Of a DNA stretch of 64,000 nt, positions 1-8,926 are shown piece after piece. The notes below the pieces were generated by a model. That model made no database searches and was not told the origin of the DNA. It saw nothing but the letters and a program-made list of their open reading frames with translations. Position numbers and translations under genes: made by a program. The stretch's first letter is position 1. Each line of letters opens with the position of its first letter. The stretch comes from Bacillus sp. FJAT-50079 (GTDB lineage: Bacteria; Bacillota; Bacilli; Bacillales; Bacillaceae_C), in NCBI RefSeq assembly GCF_018343515.1, contig NZ_JAGYPD010000003.1, positions 388,116-452,115 of the forward strand. The letters are read 5' to 3'.

Positions 1-2
1 CA

Positions 3-824
3 CAAAACAATCCGTTTTTCCAAGTGCTTGAAGAGGCAATACGAGAGAAAGTAGAGGCAAATGGCGATAAGCTTATTACAATGAACCCAGCCATGGATGT
101 CGAGCTCCAAATTAATCAGATTGAAGATTTGATTTCACAAGGGATCGATGCTATCTTTTTAAATCCAGTTGACTGGGAAGGAATTAGGCCAGCATTGGTC
201 ATGCTTGAGGAAGCGGGAATCCCAATTATAAACTATGATACAGAAGTGAAAGATTTCGATTATGTCACCGCTTATGTCGGCTCGGATAATAAAAATGCAG
301 GTAGAGTGGTCGGGCAAGATTTAGTTGAAAGATTTCCTGATGGTGGAAAGATTGTCATACTTGATAGCCCAACAATGAATTCAGTAAATGATCGAATTGA
401 TGGGTTTTTAGAAGCAATTGAAGGGAAGAATTTTGAGATCGTTGCCCAACAGGATGCTAAAGGAGATTTAGAAATAGCGTTGGGGCTTACAGAGGACATC
501 TTGCAAGCACACTCCGATTTTATTGCGATTATGGGTGGAAATGATCCAACTGGTCTAGGGGCGTTAGCAGCTTTAAAGGCAGCTAATCGTGATGATATTG
601 TCGTTTATGGGGTTGATGGATCACCAGATGCAAAAGCAGCGATCGCTGAAGGAGGACCATTTGTCGGCTCGGGAGCACAATCACCTATTTCGATTGGACA
701 ACAATCTGTTGATGTTGCATATAAAATTTTGAACAAAGAAGAATTTGAGAAAAGAATCCCTGTTGAAACTTTTATAATCAATGAAGATAACGTAGAGGAA
801 TACGGAGTAGATGGTTGGCAGTAA
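3..824 (+). CDS. Sugar ABC transporter substrate-binding protein, 5' end outside window
   Basis: The reading frame is open from the window edge, so the signal peptide and start are missing. The first visible residues (QNNPFFQVLEEAI) are the NPFF helix typical near the N-terminus of periplasmic-binding family 4 (RbsB/XylF type) proteins. Later motifs such as NPVDWEG, GSDNKNAG and GNDPTGLGAL also fit. It should bind a monosaccharide outside the membrane and deliver it to the permease and ATPase encoded downstream. It is separated from the ATPase gene by 147 bp holding a large hairpin and a cre box, unlike the tight spacing elsewhere in this operon. The sugar is not determinable from sequence; the isomerase at the end of the operon suggests D-lyxose or a related sugar. 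Confidence 0.9.
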   Translation, partial: QNNPFFQVLEEAIREKVEANGDKLITMNPAMDVELQINQIEDLISQGIDAIFLNPVDWEGIRPALVMLEEAGIPIINYDTEVKDFDYVTAYVGSDNKNAGRVVGQDLVERFPDGGKIVILDSPTMNSVNDRIDGFLEAIEGKNFEIVAQQDAKGDLEIALGLTEDILQAHSDFIAIMGGNDPTGLGALAALKAANRDDIVVYGVDGSPDAKAAIAEGGPFVGSGAQSPISIGQQSVDVAYKILNKEEFEKRIPVETFIINEDNVEEYGVDGWQ

Positions 825-849
825 AAAGTAGATGATAGGTTAGATTATA

Positions 850-950
850 GGTGACTCATATGTTGGGTGTCTGCTTTCTAAAAAGTGAATGTAAACGCAT
901 ACATTTGATTCGAACAAAATAAGGAAGCGGACACCGATGGGTCACCTTTT
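850..950 (+). terminator. Long imperfect intercistronic hairpin, attenuator-like
   Basis: GGTGAC (850-855) can pair with GTCACC (941-946), and GGTGTCTGCTTTC (866-878) with GGAAGCGGACACC (923-935), followed by TTTT (947-950). The loop is about 44 nt. Its place just after a binding-protein gene suggests a structure that protects upstream mRNA or partly stops transcription, giving more binding protein than ATPase and permease. That role is inferred. Confidence 0.5.
889..903 (+). promoter_or_regulatory. cre box (CcpA site), perfect consensus match
   Basis: ATGTAAACGCATACA matches the Bacillus cre consensus WTGNAARCGNWWWCA at all positions. It lies inside the operon, in the loop of the hairpin at 850-950, so CcpA would most likely act as a roadblock to transcription into the ATPase gene. 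Confidence 0.75.
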
Positions 951-971
951 ATCATTAAACGGGGTGGGAAA

Positions 972-2462
972 ATGGGAAGCAAATTGTTGGAAATGAAGGG
1001 AGTTACGAAGAAGTTTCCTGGAGTGTATGCATTAAAGGGAGTTGACTTTAACCTTGAAAGTGGAGAGGTACATGCACTTCTCGGTGAGAATGGTGCGGGT
1101 AAATCAACTCTCATGAAAATCTTAAATGGAATATATAGCATCGACGAAGGCGAAATTTTTATAGATGGAAATCAGGTACAAATTCATGACGTAAAAGATG
1201 CGCAGCATTATGGAATTAGTATTATTCATCAAGAAATCGTATTAGTACCCTATTTATCGATAGCAGAAAATATTTATTTAGGGAGGGAGCCTTTAACAAA
1301 GTCTGGTTTTATTGATATTCATACGATGTATGAAAATGCGCAAACGTTCTTAGATGACTTTGATTTAGGTTTATCAGCCAGAACGCCTGTTAATAAACTG
1401 ACGGTAGCTCAACAACAAATGGTTGAAATTATTAAGGCGGTATCATTTCATTCGAAGATTGTAGTGATGGATGAACCAACGTCATCGTTAAGTGAGAAAG
1501 AGGTAGATTTCTTATTTAAAACGATCAAAAATTTAAAAAGGAAAGGCGTTGGAATGATTTATATATCCCATAGAATGAATGAATTATTTGAGATCTCTGA
1601 TCGAATTACGGTCATGCGAGATGGAACATATATAGGAACGGTTAAAACAGCCGACACAACAAATGAAAAGCTAATCGCTATGATGGTAGGGCGGGAATTA
1701 ACGAATTACTATGTCAGGGATTATTTAAAGACAGGTGAAGATGTACTAAAGGTAAGCAATTTATCGAAAAAAGGTGTTTTGAAAAATGCCAGCTTCGAAC
1801 TAAAGAAAGGGGAGATCCTTGGTTTCGCTGGATTAGTCGGTGCGGGAAGATCGGAACTAATGAAGTGTATTTTTGGACTCGATTCGTTTGACGAAGGGGA
1901 CGTTTTTGTGAATGGGGAAAAAGTTAGCATTAAAAATCCGAATGACGCAATCAAAAATCGGATCGCTTACGTCACAGAAAATCGGAAAGAAGAGGGCTTA
2001 TTTTTAATAAGGTCCGTCCAATATAATACAACACTTAAAATTTTACATAAGTTTATGAAGTTCTTTCGGGTCGATTCAGATTATGAAAAAAACGAAACAA
2101 ATCAATATATAAAGGAATTATCGATTAAGACCCCGAACCCCGATCAATTAGTCGGAAATTTAAGTGGCGGAAACCAGCAGAAGGTTTTAATTTCGAGATG
2201 GCTGGCTACCGATCCAAAGGTATTAATGCTCGATGAACCAACAAGAGGCGTCGATGTTGGAGCGAAAGCAGAAATTTATTCAATCATGAACAGATTGGTC
2301 AAAGAGGGAGTTTCTATCATTATGATTTCTTCTGAACTGCCGGAAGTGATCAACATGAGTGATAGAGTCGCAGTGATGTGCAAAGGAAAGATTCAAACAA
2401 TATTAGATAGAGAGCAATTAAGTCAAGAAACGATTATGCATTACGCTACTGGGGGGAATTAA
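972..2462 (+). CDS. Sugar ABC transporter ATP-binding protein, RbsA/MglA type
   Basis: 496 aa, the usual length for ribose/galactose-type importers that carry two ABC domains on one chain. The first domain has Walker A GENGAGKST (about residues 38-46) and Walker B VVMDEPTSSLS. The second has the degenerate Walker A of this family (GLVGAGRSEL) but a canonical signature, LSGGNQQKV, and LMLDEPTRGVD. It energises uptake through the permease encoded immediately downstream. The start has a GGGGTGGG ribosome binding site. The paired-domain layout makes the family clear; the sugar remains unknown. Confidence 0.93.
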   Translation: MGSKLLEMKGVTKKFPGVYALKGVDFNLESGEVHALLGENGAGKSTLMKILNGIYSIDEGEIFIDGNQVQIHDVKDAQHYGISIIHQEIVLVPYLSIAENIYLGREPLTKSGFIDIHTMYENAQTFLDDFDLGLSARTPVNKLTVAQQQMVEIIKAVSFHSKIVVMDEPTSSLSEKEVDFLFKTIKNLKRKGVGMIYISHRMNELFEISDRITVMRDGTYIGTVKTADTTNEKLIAMMVGRELTNYYVRDYLKTGEDVLKVSNLSKKGVLKNASFELKKGEILGFAGLVGAGRSELMKCIFGLDSFDEGDVFVNGEKVSIKNPNDAIKNRIAYVTENRKEEGLFLIRSVQYNTTLKILHKFMKFFRVDSDYEKNETNQYIKELSIKTPNPDQLVGNLSGGNQQKVLISRWLATDPKVLMLDEPTRGVDVGAKAEIYSIMNRLVKEGVSIIMISSELPEVINMSDRVAVMCKGKIQTILDREQLSQETIMHYATGGN

Positions 2463-2463
2463 T

Positions 2464-3459
2464 ATGGCACAACTCAACCTAGAACCGCGAAAAAATCGCC
2501 TGCTACCAAGCTTAGGCTATGAGACAAAAAATTTTATTAAAGATAATATTGGCATTTTAATCGGCTTAATCGTTTTATGTGTAGTCATTACTTTTATTAA
2601 TCCAAAATTTTTAACATCGGATAATTTATTAAACGTATTGAGGCAAACATCTACTAATTTGTATTTAGCCTTAGCGATGACAATGATCATTATTTTAGGA
2701 GGCATTGATCTTTCCGTTGGATCACTCATGGCTGTGACGGGTGTTGTGACAACTTCTTTAATTGCGATTTTCGATATCCCTGTTTTTATTGCAGTCCTTG
2801 CTGGTTTATTAGTCGGAATGTTATTTGGGGCGATCAACGGCTATGTGGCAGCCACAACCATCATTCCTCCATTCATTATTACACTTGCTACGATGAATAT
2901 AGCGAGGGGAGCCGCTTATGTCATAACCGATGGAAAACCGGTTAGGGTGATGTCTGATTCGTTTAACTCGATCGGATCTGGTTATATTGGCGGTGTCCTG
3001 CCTACTCCTGTACTCTATTTTATTATCATCCTTATAGTATGTTATTTAATCATGAATAAAACAAAACTTGGCCGCTATATGTATGCCGTTGGAGGAAATG
3101 CAGAAGCCGCAAAGTTTTCCGGTATTAATATTAAACGTGTTAAATTTTTTGCTTATACATTTAGTGGACTTATGGCAGCCGTAGCGGGGATTGTTCTTGC
3201 TTCAAGGATGTTTTCCGGACAGCCCACAGCAGGAAATGCAGCGGAGCTTGACGCCATCGCTGCCGTTGTACTCGGCGGAACGAGCATGACTGGTGGTTAC
3301 GGGAGGATTGGCGGGACGGTTATTGGTGCCCTTATTATCGGTGTGTTAAGCAATGGATTAAATTTAATGGGAGTTAGTTCTTTTTGGCAATATATTGTCA
3401 AAGGAATTGTCATATTGGTTGCTGTTTATGCAGATGTAATTAAACGGAGAAAATCATAA
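2464..3459 (+). CDS. Sugar ABC transporter permease, RbsC type
   Basis: 331 aa, strongly hydrophobic, with about eight to ten membrane segments. The segment GGIDLSVGS and the late AVVLGGTSMTGGYGRIGGT motif are hallmarks of the ribose/xylose/galactose permease family (BPD_transp_2). It begins one base after the ATPase stop codon, so translation is probably coupled. It forms the membrane channel of the importer with the ATPase and the partial binding protein at the window edge. Confidence 0.93.
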   Translation: MAQLNLEPRKNRLLPSLGYETKNFIKDNIGILIGLIVLCVVITFINPKFLTSDNLLNVLRQTSTNLYLALAMTMIIILGGIDLSVGSLMAVTGVVTTSLIAIFDIPVFIAVLAGLLVGMLFGAINGYVAATTIIPPFIITLATMNIARGAAYVITDGKPVRVMSDSFNSIGSGYIGGVLPTPVLYFIIILIVCYLIMNKTKLGRYMYAVGGNAEAAKFSGINIKRVKFFAYTFSGLMAAVAGIVLASRMFSGQPTAGNAAELDAIAAVVLGGTSMTGGYGRIGGTVIGALIIGVLSNGLNLMGVSSFWQYIVKGIVILVAVYADVIKRRKS

Positions 3460-3489
3460 GTTTTCAATAATTTGGAAGCAGGTGATTGA

Positions 3490-4527
3490 ATGAGAGAGGG
3501 GATCGCGATAGCAGGTACGATAGCTGTCGATGAAATTAAGAGAATTGAACAATATCCTAATAAATCTGAGCTTACGACAATTAAAAGTACTCGAAGATCA
3601 ATAGGCGGAGCCGTAGCGAATTGTTCTGTTACATTGGCAAAAATCGATCCGCATTTGCCAATTAAAGCAGTCACTTTGATTGGCAATGATGAAAAAGGAC
3701 AGTATTTAAAGGATAGATTAGGAGAATATAAAAATATCGATACAAGTCATATTAAAATAATTGGAGATACACCGTTTACAGATGTGATTCAAGCTGAGGG
3801 TGATCATAGCAGGACATTTTTTTCATATAAAGGAAATTCGGACTTAATCGATGAAGATTTTATTCAGTTAGACAAATTGAATTCAAAAATTTTACATATT
3901 GCCTATATTTTATTATTGGATTCTCTAGATCGAGAAGATAGTAAACACGGTACAAAGATGGCAAAAGTTTTAAAAGCGGCCCAAGATTTAGGGATAAAAA
4001 CATCAATAGATATAGTAAGTGAAAATAGCAACAGATATGAAAAGATTGTGCCACCTAGTTTAAAGTATACAAACTACTGCATCATTAATGAACTTGAAGC
4101 AGGAAAAACGGTGGGGATTTCTTTAAGGAATCAGGAAGGTAAGCTTTTAGAGGAAAATATAGAGAAGGTTTTAGTTAAATTAAAAGACTTCGGTGTGAAG
4201 GATTGGGTTGTCATTCATACACCTGAAGGAAGTTTTGGATATGACGGACTGGAGTTTTACAGTATTCCGTCTTTATTAATAGAAAAACAATATATTAAGG
4301 GCACAGTAGGAGCAGGCGATGCCTATGCTTCGGGTGTACTATACGGGACATTATTAGGGCTGAATCTTCCAGAATCTATGAAAATAGGTACCGCATCAGC
4401 AGCATCTTCGCTTTTAGAAGAAGATAGTACGTCCGGAGTTAAAAGTTACAATCAATTGATGAAAATGTATGTGGAAATGCCTAAAAGGAAAGTTATTAAC
4501 TTATTAAAAGGGGGATCATTATGTTAG
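3490..4527 (+). CDS. PfkB-family carbohydrate kinase
   Basis: 345 aa, ribokinase-like fold. The N-terminal glycine motif (RSIGGAVANCSVTLAKI) and the C-terminal PfkB signature GTVGAGDAYASGVL, whose Asp is the catalytic base of the family, are both present. It overlaps the aldolase gene by 7 bp. Placed between a sugar importer and an aldolase, it probably phosphorylates a ketose made by the isomerase at the end of the operon, for example D-xylulose or D-fructose at C1. The position of phosphorylation is inference. 2-keto-3-deoxygluconate-kinase-like or fructokinase-like activity is also possible. Confidence 0.82.
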   Translation: MREGIAIAGTIAVDEIKRIEQYPNKSELTTIKSTRRSIGGAVANCSVTLAKIDPHLPIKAVTLIGNDEKGQYLKDRLGEYKNIDTSHIKIIGDTPFTDVIQAEGDHSRTFFSYKGNSDLIDEDFIQLDKLNSKILHIAYILLLDSLDREDSKHGTKMAKVLKAAQDLGIKTSIDIVSENSNRYEKIVPPSLKYTNYCIINELEAGKTVGISLRNQEGKLLEENIEKVLVKLKDFGVKDWVVIHTPEGSFGYDGLEFYSIPSLLIEKQYIKGTVGAGDAYASGVLYGTLLGLNLPESMKIGTASAASSLLEEDSTSGVKSYNQLMKMYVEMPKRKVINLLKGGSLC

Positions 4528-5399
4528 TAACATTAAGTGAAAATTTAGCAAAAGCCGAAGAAGGAAATTATGCGGTAGGTGCTTTTAATTGTCCGACATT
4601 AGAAGCGGCTAGGGCTGTGGTTGAAGCAGCTGAGGAAGTGCAAGCTCCAATCATATTGTCCCACGCAGAAGCACATAATGAAATCATCCCTATTGAAATC
4701 ATGGGTCCTATTCTCGTCAATTTTGCTAAAAATGCCAGTGTGCCTGTAACGGTTCATCTTGATCATGGTTCGAATCTTGAAATCGTAAAAAAGGCCATTG
4801 ATATCGGTTTTAGTTCTGTTATGATCGATGCATCCCATATGAATTATGAAGAAAATCTAAGAACGGTAAGGGAAGTTGTTGAGTATGCCCATGAGAATCA
4901 CGTTTCCGTAGAAGCTGAGCTTGGAATGATGACATCTTCTGGAGTTGGTGGAGATGAAACGGTCGCTGAAGAACCTGCCTTGGGTAATGAAGAGGATTAT
5001 TTTACGGATCCTATTATGGCAAAGGATTTCGTTAATAGAACCAATATTGATGCTTTAGCTGCATCATTTGGAACGGTGCATGGACTCTACATTAAGAAAC
5101 CAAATCTTGATTTTGATAGACTAAAAGATATTTATCGAAATATTCAAAAGCCAGTTGTAATGCATGGTGGTTCGGGACTAAGCGAAGAGGAATATGTAAC
5201 AGCCATCAATTCTGGAGTTAGAAAAATTAATTATTATAGTTACAGTGCAAAAATTGGCGCTGATGCGATAAAGGAATATATAGATGAACATTCAACTGTT
5301 TTTTATCATGATCTTACAATCGTTGCAAAAGAAGCGATGAAAAAAGATGTAAAGAAAATAATGGAGATTTTTTTGAACAAAGGAGAAATTGTAAGATAG
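4521..5399 (+). CDS. Class II fructose-bisphosphate aldolase family protein
   Basis: 292 aa. The VHLDHGS motif (catalytic Asp with a zinc-binding His), SSVMIDASHMNYEENL, the mid-chain acidic stretch, VHGLY and VMHGGSGLSEEEY are the expected class II zinc aldolase signatures shared by FbaA, GatY, KbaY and IolJ. It cleaves a ketose phosphate to dihydroxyacetone phosphate and an aldehyde. With the kinase and D-lyxose isomerase next to it, a ketose-1-phosphate such as xylulose-1-phosphate or fructose-1-phosphate is a reasonable substrate. The start ATG follows a GGGGGATC ribosome binding site inside the kinase gene. Confidence 0.85.
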   Translation: MLVTLSENLAKAEEGNYAVGAFNCPTLEAARAVVEAAEEVQAPIILSHAEAHNEIIPIEIMGPILVNFAKNASVPVTVHLDHGSNLEIVKKAIDIGFSSVMIDASHMNYEENLRTVREVVEYAHENHVSVEAELGMMTSSGVGGDETVAEEPALGNEEDYFTDPIMAKDFVNRTNIDALAASFGTVHGLYIKKPNLDFDRLKDIYRNIQKPVVMHGGSGLSEEEYVTAINSGVRKINYYSYSAKIGADAIKEYIDEHSTVFYHDLTIVAKEAMKKDVKKIMEIFLNKGEIVR

Positions 5400-5413
5400 G
5401 AGGAGGGAAAATA

Positions 5414-5953
5414 GTGAAACGCGAGCAGTTTGAAAAAATAAGAGACCAGGCAATCGGGCTATTCAATAAAGCAAATATTGTTTTAACTGAGGAAGAAAAA
5501 GAAAATGTAGAAGTGGCTGATTTTGGTTTAGAAAAAATAGAGGATACAGGGCTGCAACTTATCACATATGTAAACACAGATGCGGTTTGTGCAAAGGAGC
5601 TTGCACTGCTCCCTAATCAAACCTGTCCTGAACATAAACATCCAAAGAGAGAGTTTGATGATGGGAAGGAAGAGACGTTTAGATGTCGATATGGAAAAGT
5701 ATACTTGTATGTTGAAGGAGAAGCGACCGAAGTTCGATCTACCGAGCCACCTCAAGGTGATGAAAAATATTATTCCGTTTTTCACGAGGTAATATTGCGC
5801 CCGGGCGAGCAATATACGATTAATCCTAATACACTTCATTGGTTTAAAGCGGGAAGTGAGGGAGCGGTCGTATCAGAATTTTCGACGCGGAGTACAGATG
5901 AGGAGGATATTTTTACAGATCCGAGAATAAAAAGAGTGCCGGAAATTGTTTGA
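5414..5953 (+). CDS. D-lyxose ketol-isomerase family protein (cupin)
   Basis: 179 aa from a GTG start with an AGGAGGG ribosome binding site. It matches the D-lyxose isomerase family by the metal-binding cupin residues His74, His76 and Glu87 (EHKHPKREF...KEETFRCRYG) and His142 (NPNTLHWF). Known members interconvert D-lyxose and D-xylulose, and D-mannose and D-fructose. It is the last gene of the operon and is followed by a terminator. Together with kinase and aldolase it suggests lyxose or mannose-type sugar use without a pentose-5-phosphate step; that route is inference. Confidence 0.83.
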   Translation: MKREQFEKIRDQAIGLFNKANIVLTEEEKENVEVADFGLEKIEDTGLQLITYVNTDAVCAKELALLPNQTCPEHKHPKREFDDGKEETFRCRYGKVYLYVEGEATEVRSTEPPQGDEKYYSVFHEVILRPGEQYTINPNTLHWFKAGSEGAVVSEFSTRSTDEEDIFTDPRIKRVPEIV

Positions 5954-6048
5954 TGACCTATCTTAAACGCTTAACTTCAGGAAAAATTAGTGTTATCACT
6001 AAAGAACTGATTCTAGTACAAAGGAAAATACATGATTTTAACAAAAAA

Positions 6049-6081
6049 AACAACTACTTTAACCGGTAAGTTGTTTTTTTG
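6049..6081 (+). terminator. Rho-independent terminator of the sugar operon
   Basis: AACAACT (6049-6055) pairs with AGTTGTT (6069-6075), followed by a run of T. It closes the operon ending at 5953. Confidence 0.75.
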
Positions 6082-6199
6082 TTTGTCCATTTCACACCAC
6101 GACTAATTCTACTCTATCATGTATTTCGCAAAATTTTATTCAACTTCAAATTCTTAAACAAAAACTTTGCTCGAAAGATTAGCAGATTATAATAAAAAC

Positions 6200-6226
6200 T
6201 AAAAAAATGCCGAATTTTGTCGATAA
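6200..6226 (+). promoter_or_regulatory. Sigma-D (motility) promoter of the chemoreceptor gene
   Basis: TAAA (6200-6203), 15 bp, then GTCGATAA (6219-6226) fits the Bacillus sigma-D consensus TAAA-N15-GCCGATAW. It lies 45 bp before the GTG start chosen for the chemoreceptor and overlaps an upstream TTG at 6217, which therefore cannot be the start. Confidence 0.8.
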
Positions 6227-6270
6227 ATAAAAGGTGTTCATTTATTTTAGAAAACCATGGGGTGAAGGTT

Positions 6271-8247
6271 GTGAAGTTGAAAGGAAAACTTGTTGTATTG
6301 TTTATTGTTTTAGCGATGGTTACTATGCTTCCGCTCACAATTTTGGGTCTTAGAAGTGTGGAAAAACAGGCGACCCAAAAAATTGATGCACAGCTAACGG
6401 GTACTGTTGATACAGTCGCAAATGAGTTAAATGGCTGGATTGATGCGAATACAAAAGTAGTAGAGACGATCGGAACGGTGATCGAGGATGCAGTTCCAAA
6501 AGAAGAGTTAAAGGAATCGCATTTACGGGCGTATCAAAAAGAATCGAATGCAAAGAATATTTCTGCACTTTTTGTAGGCTTTTCAGACAATACGTTTATT
6601 GATGGATCCGGTTGGGTGCCAGATAGCGATTATGATGTAACGACAAGACCGTGGTATGAAGAGGTTGAAAAGTCGGGGAAGCTCCATTATTCAGATCCAT
6701 ATTTAGAAAAGGTAAATAATACATATACCGTCTCCATTGGTGTACCTTTATTAAATAATCAGGGGAAATTTGAGGGAGTAATCGCTGGAGAGGTGTCGTT
6801 AGAGACCATTACTGAGGCGATTCAAAAAATAAATTTAGATGGGAAGGGCTATGCGTTTCTAATTGATAAGCATGGGACCGTTCTTAGCCATCCAAATGAA
6901 GAATTGGTTAATACAAATTTAACAACTGATGCGACTTTTAAAGAAGTAGCGACGACGATGTTAACGAATAAGTCTGGTCAAAAAGAGTTTAACGTCGAGA
7001 ATGAAGATCGTTTGATTATGTTTAAAGAGATTTCCAGCACGGGATGGATTATCGGTGCTTCTGTACCGAAGAGTGCGGCTTATAAGGAACTAAGCGATTT
7101 ACGGAATCAATATGTGTACATCAGTTTAGGTGTTCTCATTCTTATCGTCATTTTAGCATATGTAATTGCAACGGGATTGAGTAGACCACTTGCTAGATTA
7201 CAGCAAACAACTCAAGAAATGTCACTAGGTGATTTAACCGCCCATGTAGATGTAAAAGGAAAAGATGAAATGGCAATGCTAGGGTCTTCATTTAACACAA
7301 TGGCAGATAATATTAGAGGACTCATTCAACAAGTCGCTCATTCGGCAGACAGTGTCGGAGCAACGGCAAAGGATGTATCCAACCATGCAGAAACGACCGG
7401 GAAAATTTCTGAACAAATCTCGACGGCCATTGAAGAGCTTGCGAATGGGGCAACCGATCAAGCCCAATCCGTTTATAATGGATCAGAAATGGTTGCAAGC
7501 ATGACACAATCTGTCCAGCGGATTTCCGAAAGTGTGGAAGAAACCGTCCAGATGATCGATGAAGCAAATGATGCGGTCAAAGATGGAGAAGAAATTGTTG
7601 CTAATCAAGTAGTATTGTCAATGAAAGGCAAGGACACAACGGTTGGAGTTAGTAACTCGATTGAATTATTAGTAGAAAAATCTCAAAGAATTGAAGAAAT
7701 CGTAGGAGTGATCCATAATATTGCGGCGCAAACGAATCTACTCGCTTTGAATGCTGCGATTGAAGCCGCCCGTGCTGGTGAGCATGGAAAAGGGTTTGCG
7801 GTAGTGGCAGAAGAAGTTAGGAAATTAGCTGAACAATCAGCGGGTTCAAGTGAGAATATCATTGAATTACTTAAAGAAATTCAACAAGCGAGCTTGAAGA
7901 GTGTGAATGAAGTTAAAGCGGCGATCGATGTGGCGACGAAACAAGAAACGGCTGTCAACGAAACGAAAGCCACTTTCCATAAAATTAAGCAATCTATGGA
8001 AGGAATTGTCGTTCAGATCCACGGAGTAGCTACATCAGCGGATCAATTAAATACAGACGCATCAAGTATTTCAGATGTCATTTCAGATGTTGCAGCAGTG
8101 GCGGAAGAAAGTGCTGCTTCTACTGAAGAAGTTTCTGCATCTACAATCGAACAAACAGAAGCGATTGCAAGAATTACCGAGCTATCCGATGAATTAACAG
8201 AGAGTGCTCATGCTTTATTAAAAGAAGTTCAAAAATTTCATATATAA
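6271..8247 (+). CDS. Methyl-accepting chemotaxis protein
   Basis: 658 aa. A transmembrane helix near the N-terminus ([16 protein letters not shown]) is followed by a roughly 250-residue extracellular Cache-type sensor with the RPWYEE and GWIIGASVP motifs, a second helix ([20 protein letters not shown]), a HAMP domain, and the cytoplasmic signalling hairpin with the invariant core [20 protein letters not shown]. It feeds CheA/CheW in the chemotaxis array. The GTG start is preferred because it has a GGGGTGA site at the right distance and follows the sigma-D promoter. The ligand is unknown; proximity to sugar and aromatic genes is only suggestive. Confidence 0.92.
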   Translation: MKLKGKLVVLFIVLAMVTMLPLTILGLRSVEKQATQKIDAQLTGTVDTVANELNGWIDANTKVVETIGTVIEDAVPKEELKESHLRAYQKESNAKNISALFVGFSDNTFIDGSGWVPDSDYDVTTRPWYEEVEKSGKLHYSDPYLEKVNNTYTVSIGVPLLNNQGKFEGVIAGEVSLETITEAIQKINLDGKGYAFLIDKHGTVLSHPNEELVNTNLTTDATFKEVATTMLTNKSGQKEFNVENEDRLIMFKEISSTGWIIGASVPKSAAYKELSDLRNQYVYISLGVLILIVILAYVIATGLSRPLARLQQTTQEMSLGDLTAHVDVKGKDEMAMLGSSFNTMADNIRGLIQQVAHSADSVGATAKDVSNHAETTGKISEQISTAIEELANGATDQAQSVYNGSEMVASMTQSVQRISESVEETVQMIDEANDAVKDGEEIVANQVVLSMKGKDTTVGVSNSIELLVEKSQRIEEIVGVIHNIAAQTNLLALNAAIEAARAGEHGKGFAVVAEEVRKLAEQSAGSSENIIELLKEIQQASLKSVNEVKAAIDVATKQETAVNETKATFHKIKQSMEGIVVQIHGVATSADQLNTDASSISDVISDVAAVAEESAASTEEVSASTIEQTEAIARITELSDELTESAHALLKEVQKFHI

Positions 8248-8255
8248 TTTGATAT

Positions 8256-8283
8256 GGGAGGGCGTTAAGGCTCTCCCTTTTCG
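8256..8283 (+). terminator. Terminator after chemoreceptor gene
   Basis: GGGAGGGC (8256-8263) pairs with GCTCTCCC (8270-8277, one G-U pair), followed by TTTT. Confidence 0.8.
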
Positions 8284-8317
8284 ATTTGCCCCATACTTAA
8301 AAAATGTAAGTCTATCA

Positions 8318-8347
8318 TTAACACAATGAATACGGTATATTTATAAT
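8318..8347 (+). promoter_or_regulatory. Sigma-A promoter
   Basis: TTAACA (8318-8323), 18 bp, TATAAT (8342-8347), 27 bp before the start of the small membrane protein gene. Confidence 0.6.
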
Positions 8348-8373
8348 GTAAGAAAAAGTAAGGTGGTGAAAAT

Positions 8374-8688
8374 ATGTCTGTATCTCGTATTCTTAAATGG
8401 ATCAGCGGAGGATTAGAAGCCCTTTTAGGAATCCCGATACTGGGAGGACTGATTGTCATCGGGTTTTTATGGACTCCTTTAGTAATTATGTTAATTTTAC
8501 ATATTGTGACCTTAATTTTAACGAAACGTGATGGCGGTGCATCGATAGGCAGCATCTTAGGTATTATTACGTCTTGTATCGCATGGATTCCATTTGTAGG
8601 GATGATTATGCACATACTTACAGCTGTTTTTCTTATGATTGATGCGGCTAAAAAAGATGAATCTCAAATAGAACATATAGTTAGTTAA
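8374..8688 (+). CDS. Small membrane protein of unknown function
   Basis: 104 aa with three hydrophobic helices (about residues 14-28, 32-49 and 57-90) separated by a basic loop, TKRDGG, and ending in a charged tail. It has its own promoter, an AAGGTGGTG ribosome binding site and a terminator, so it is a single-gene unit. I do not recognise a specific family; similar short proteins are common in Bacillaceae. No catalytic motif is visible. Confidence 0.75.
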   Translation: MSVSRILKWISGGLEALLGIPILGGLIVIGFLWTPLVIMLILHIVTLILTKRDGGASIGSILGIITSCIAWIPFVGMIMHILTAVFLMIDAAKKDESQIEHIVS

Positions 8689-8708
8689 TATGAACAATGA
8701 AATTAAAG

Positions 8709-8739
8709 CACGACACTTCTTTAAAGTGAGCGTGTTTTT
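8709..8739 (+). terminator. Terminator after the small membrane protein gene
   Basis: CACG-N-CACTT (8709-8718) pairs with AAGTG-N-CGTG (8724-8734), followed by TTTTT. From here to 8890 nothing further is visible. Confidence 0.65.
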
Positions 8740-8890
8740 GTTATAACAGCCGTTTTGAAACCAATATGATGTTAAAATCCCGCAGTGTCAGCCACTTCCA
8801 TGAAAATCATCTTAGATCAAAATATTTAAAAGTGGTTAAATATCAACACGTCCACTAAGTGATGAATTTATTAATCAACCGCCCAAAGAA

Positions 8891-8916
8891 AAAACCGGGC
8901 AATATTCCCCGGTTTT
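8891..8916 (-). terminator. Terminator of the leftward aldehyde dehydrogenase gene
   Basis: AAAACCGGG (8891-8899) and CCCGGTTTT (8908-8916) form a perfect 9-bp stem just beyond the leftward stop codon. The T-run on the minus strand follows the stem. Confidence 0.8.
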
Positions 8917-8926
8917 TCCCTTCCCT

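Noticed and set aside
6217-6270. TTG 6217 as the chemoreceptor start
   Set aside because: It lies in the -10 region of the sigma-D promoter (GTCGATAA at 6219-6226), so it is not in the mRNA; GTG 6271 has a proper ribosome binding site.
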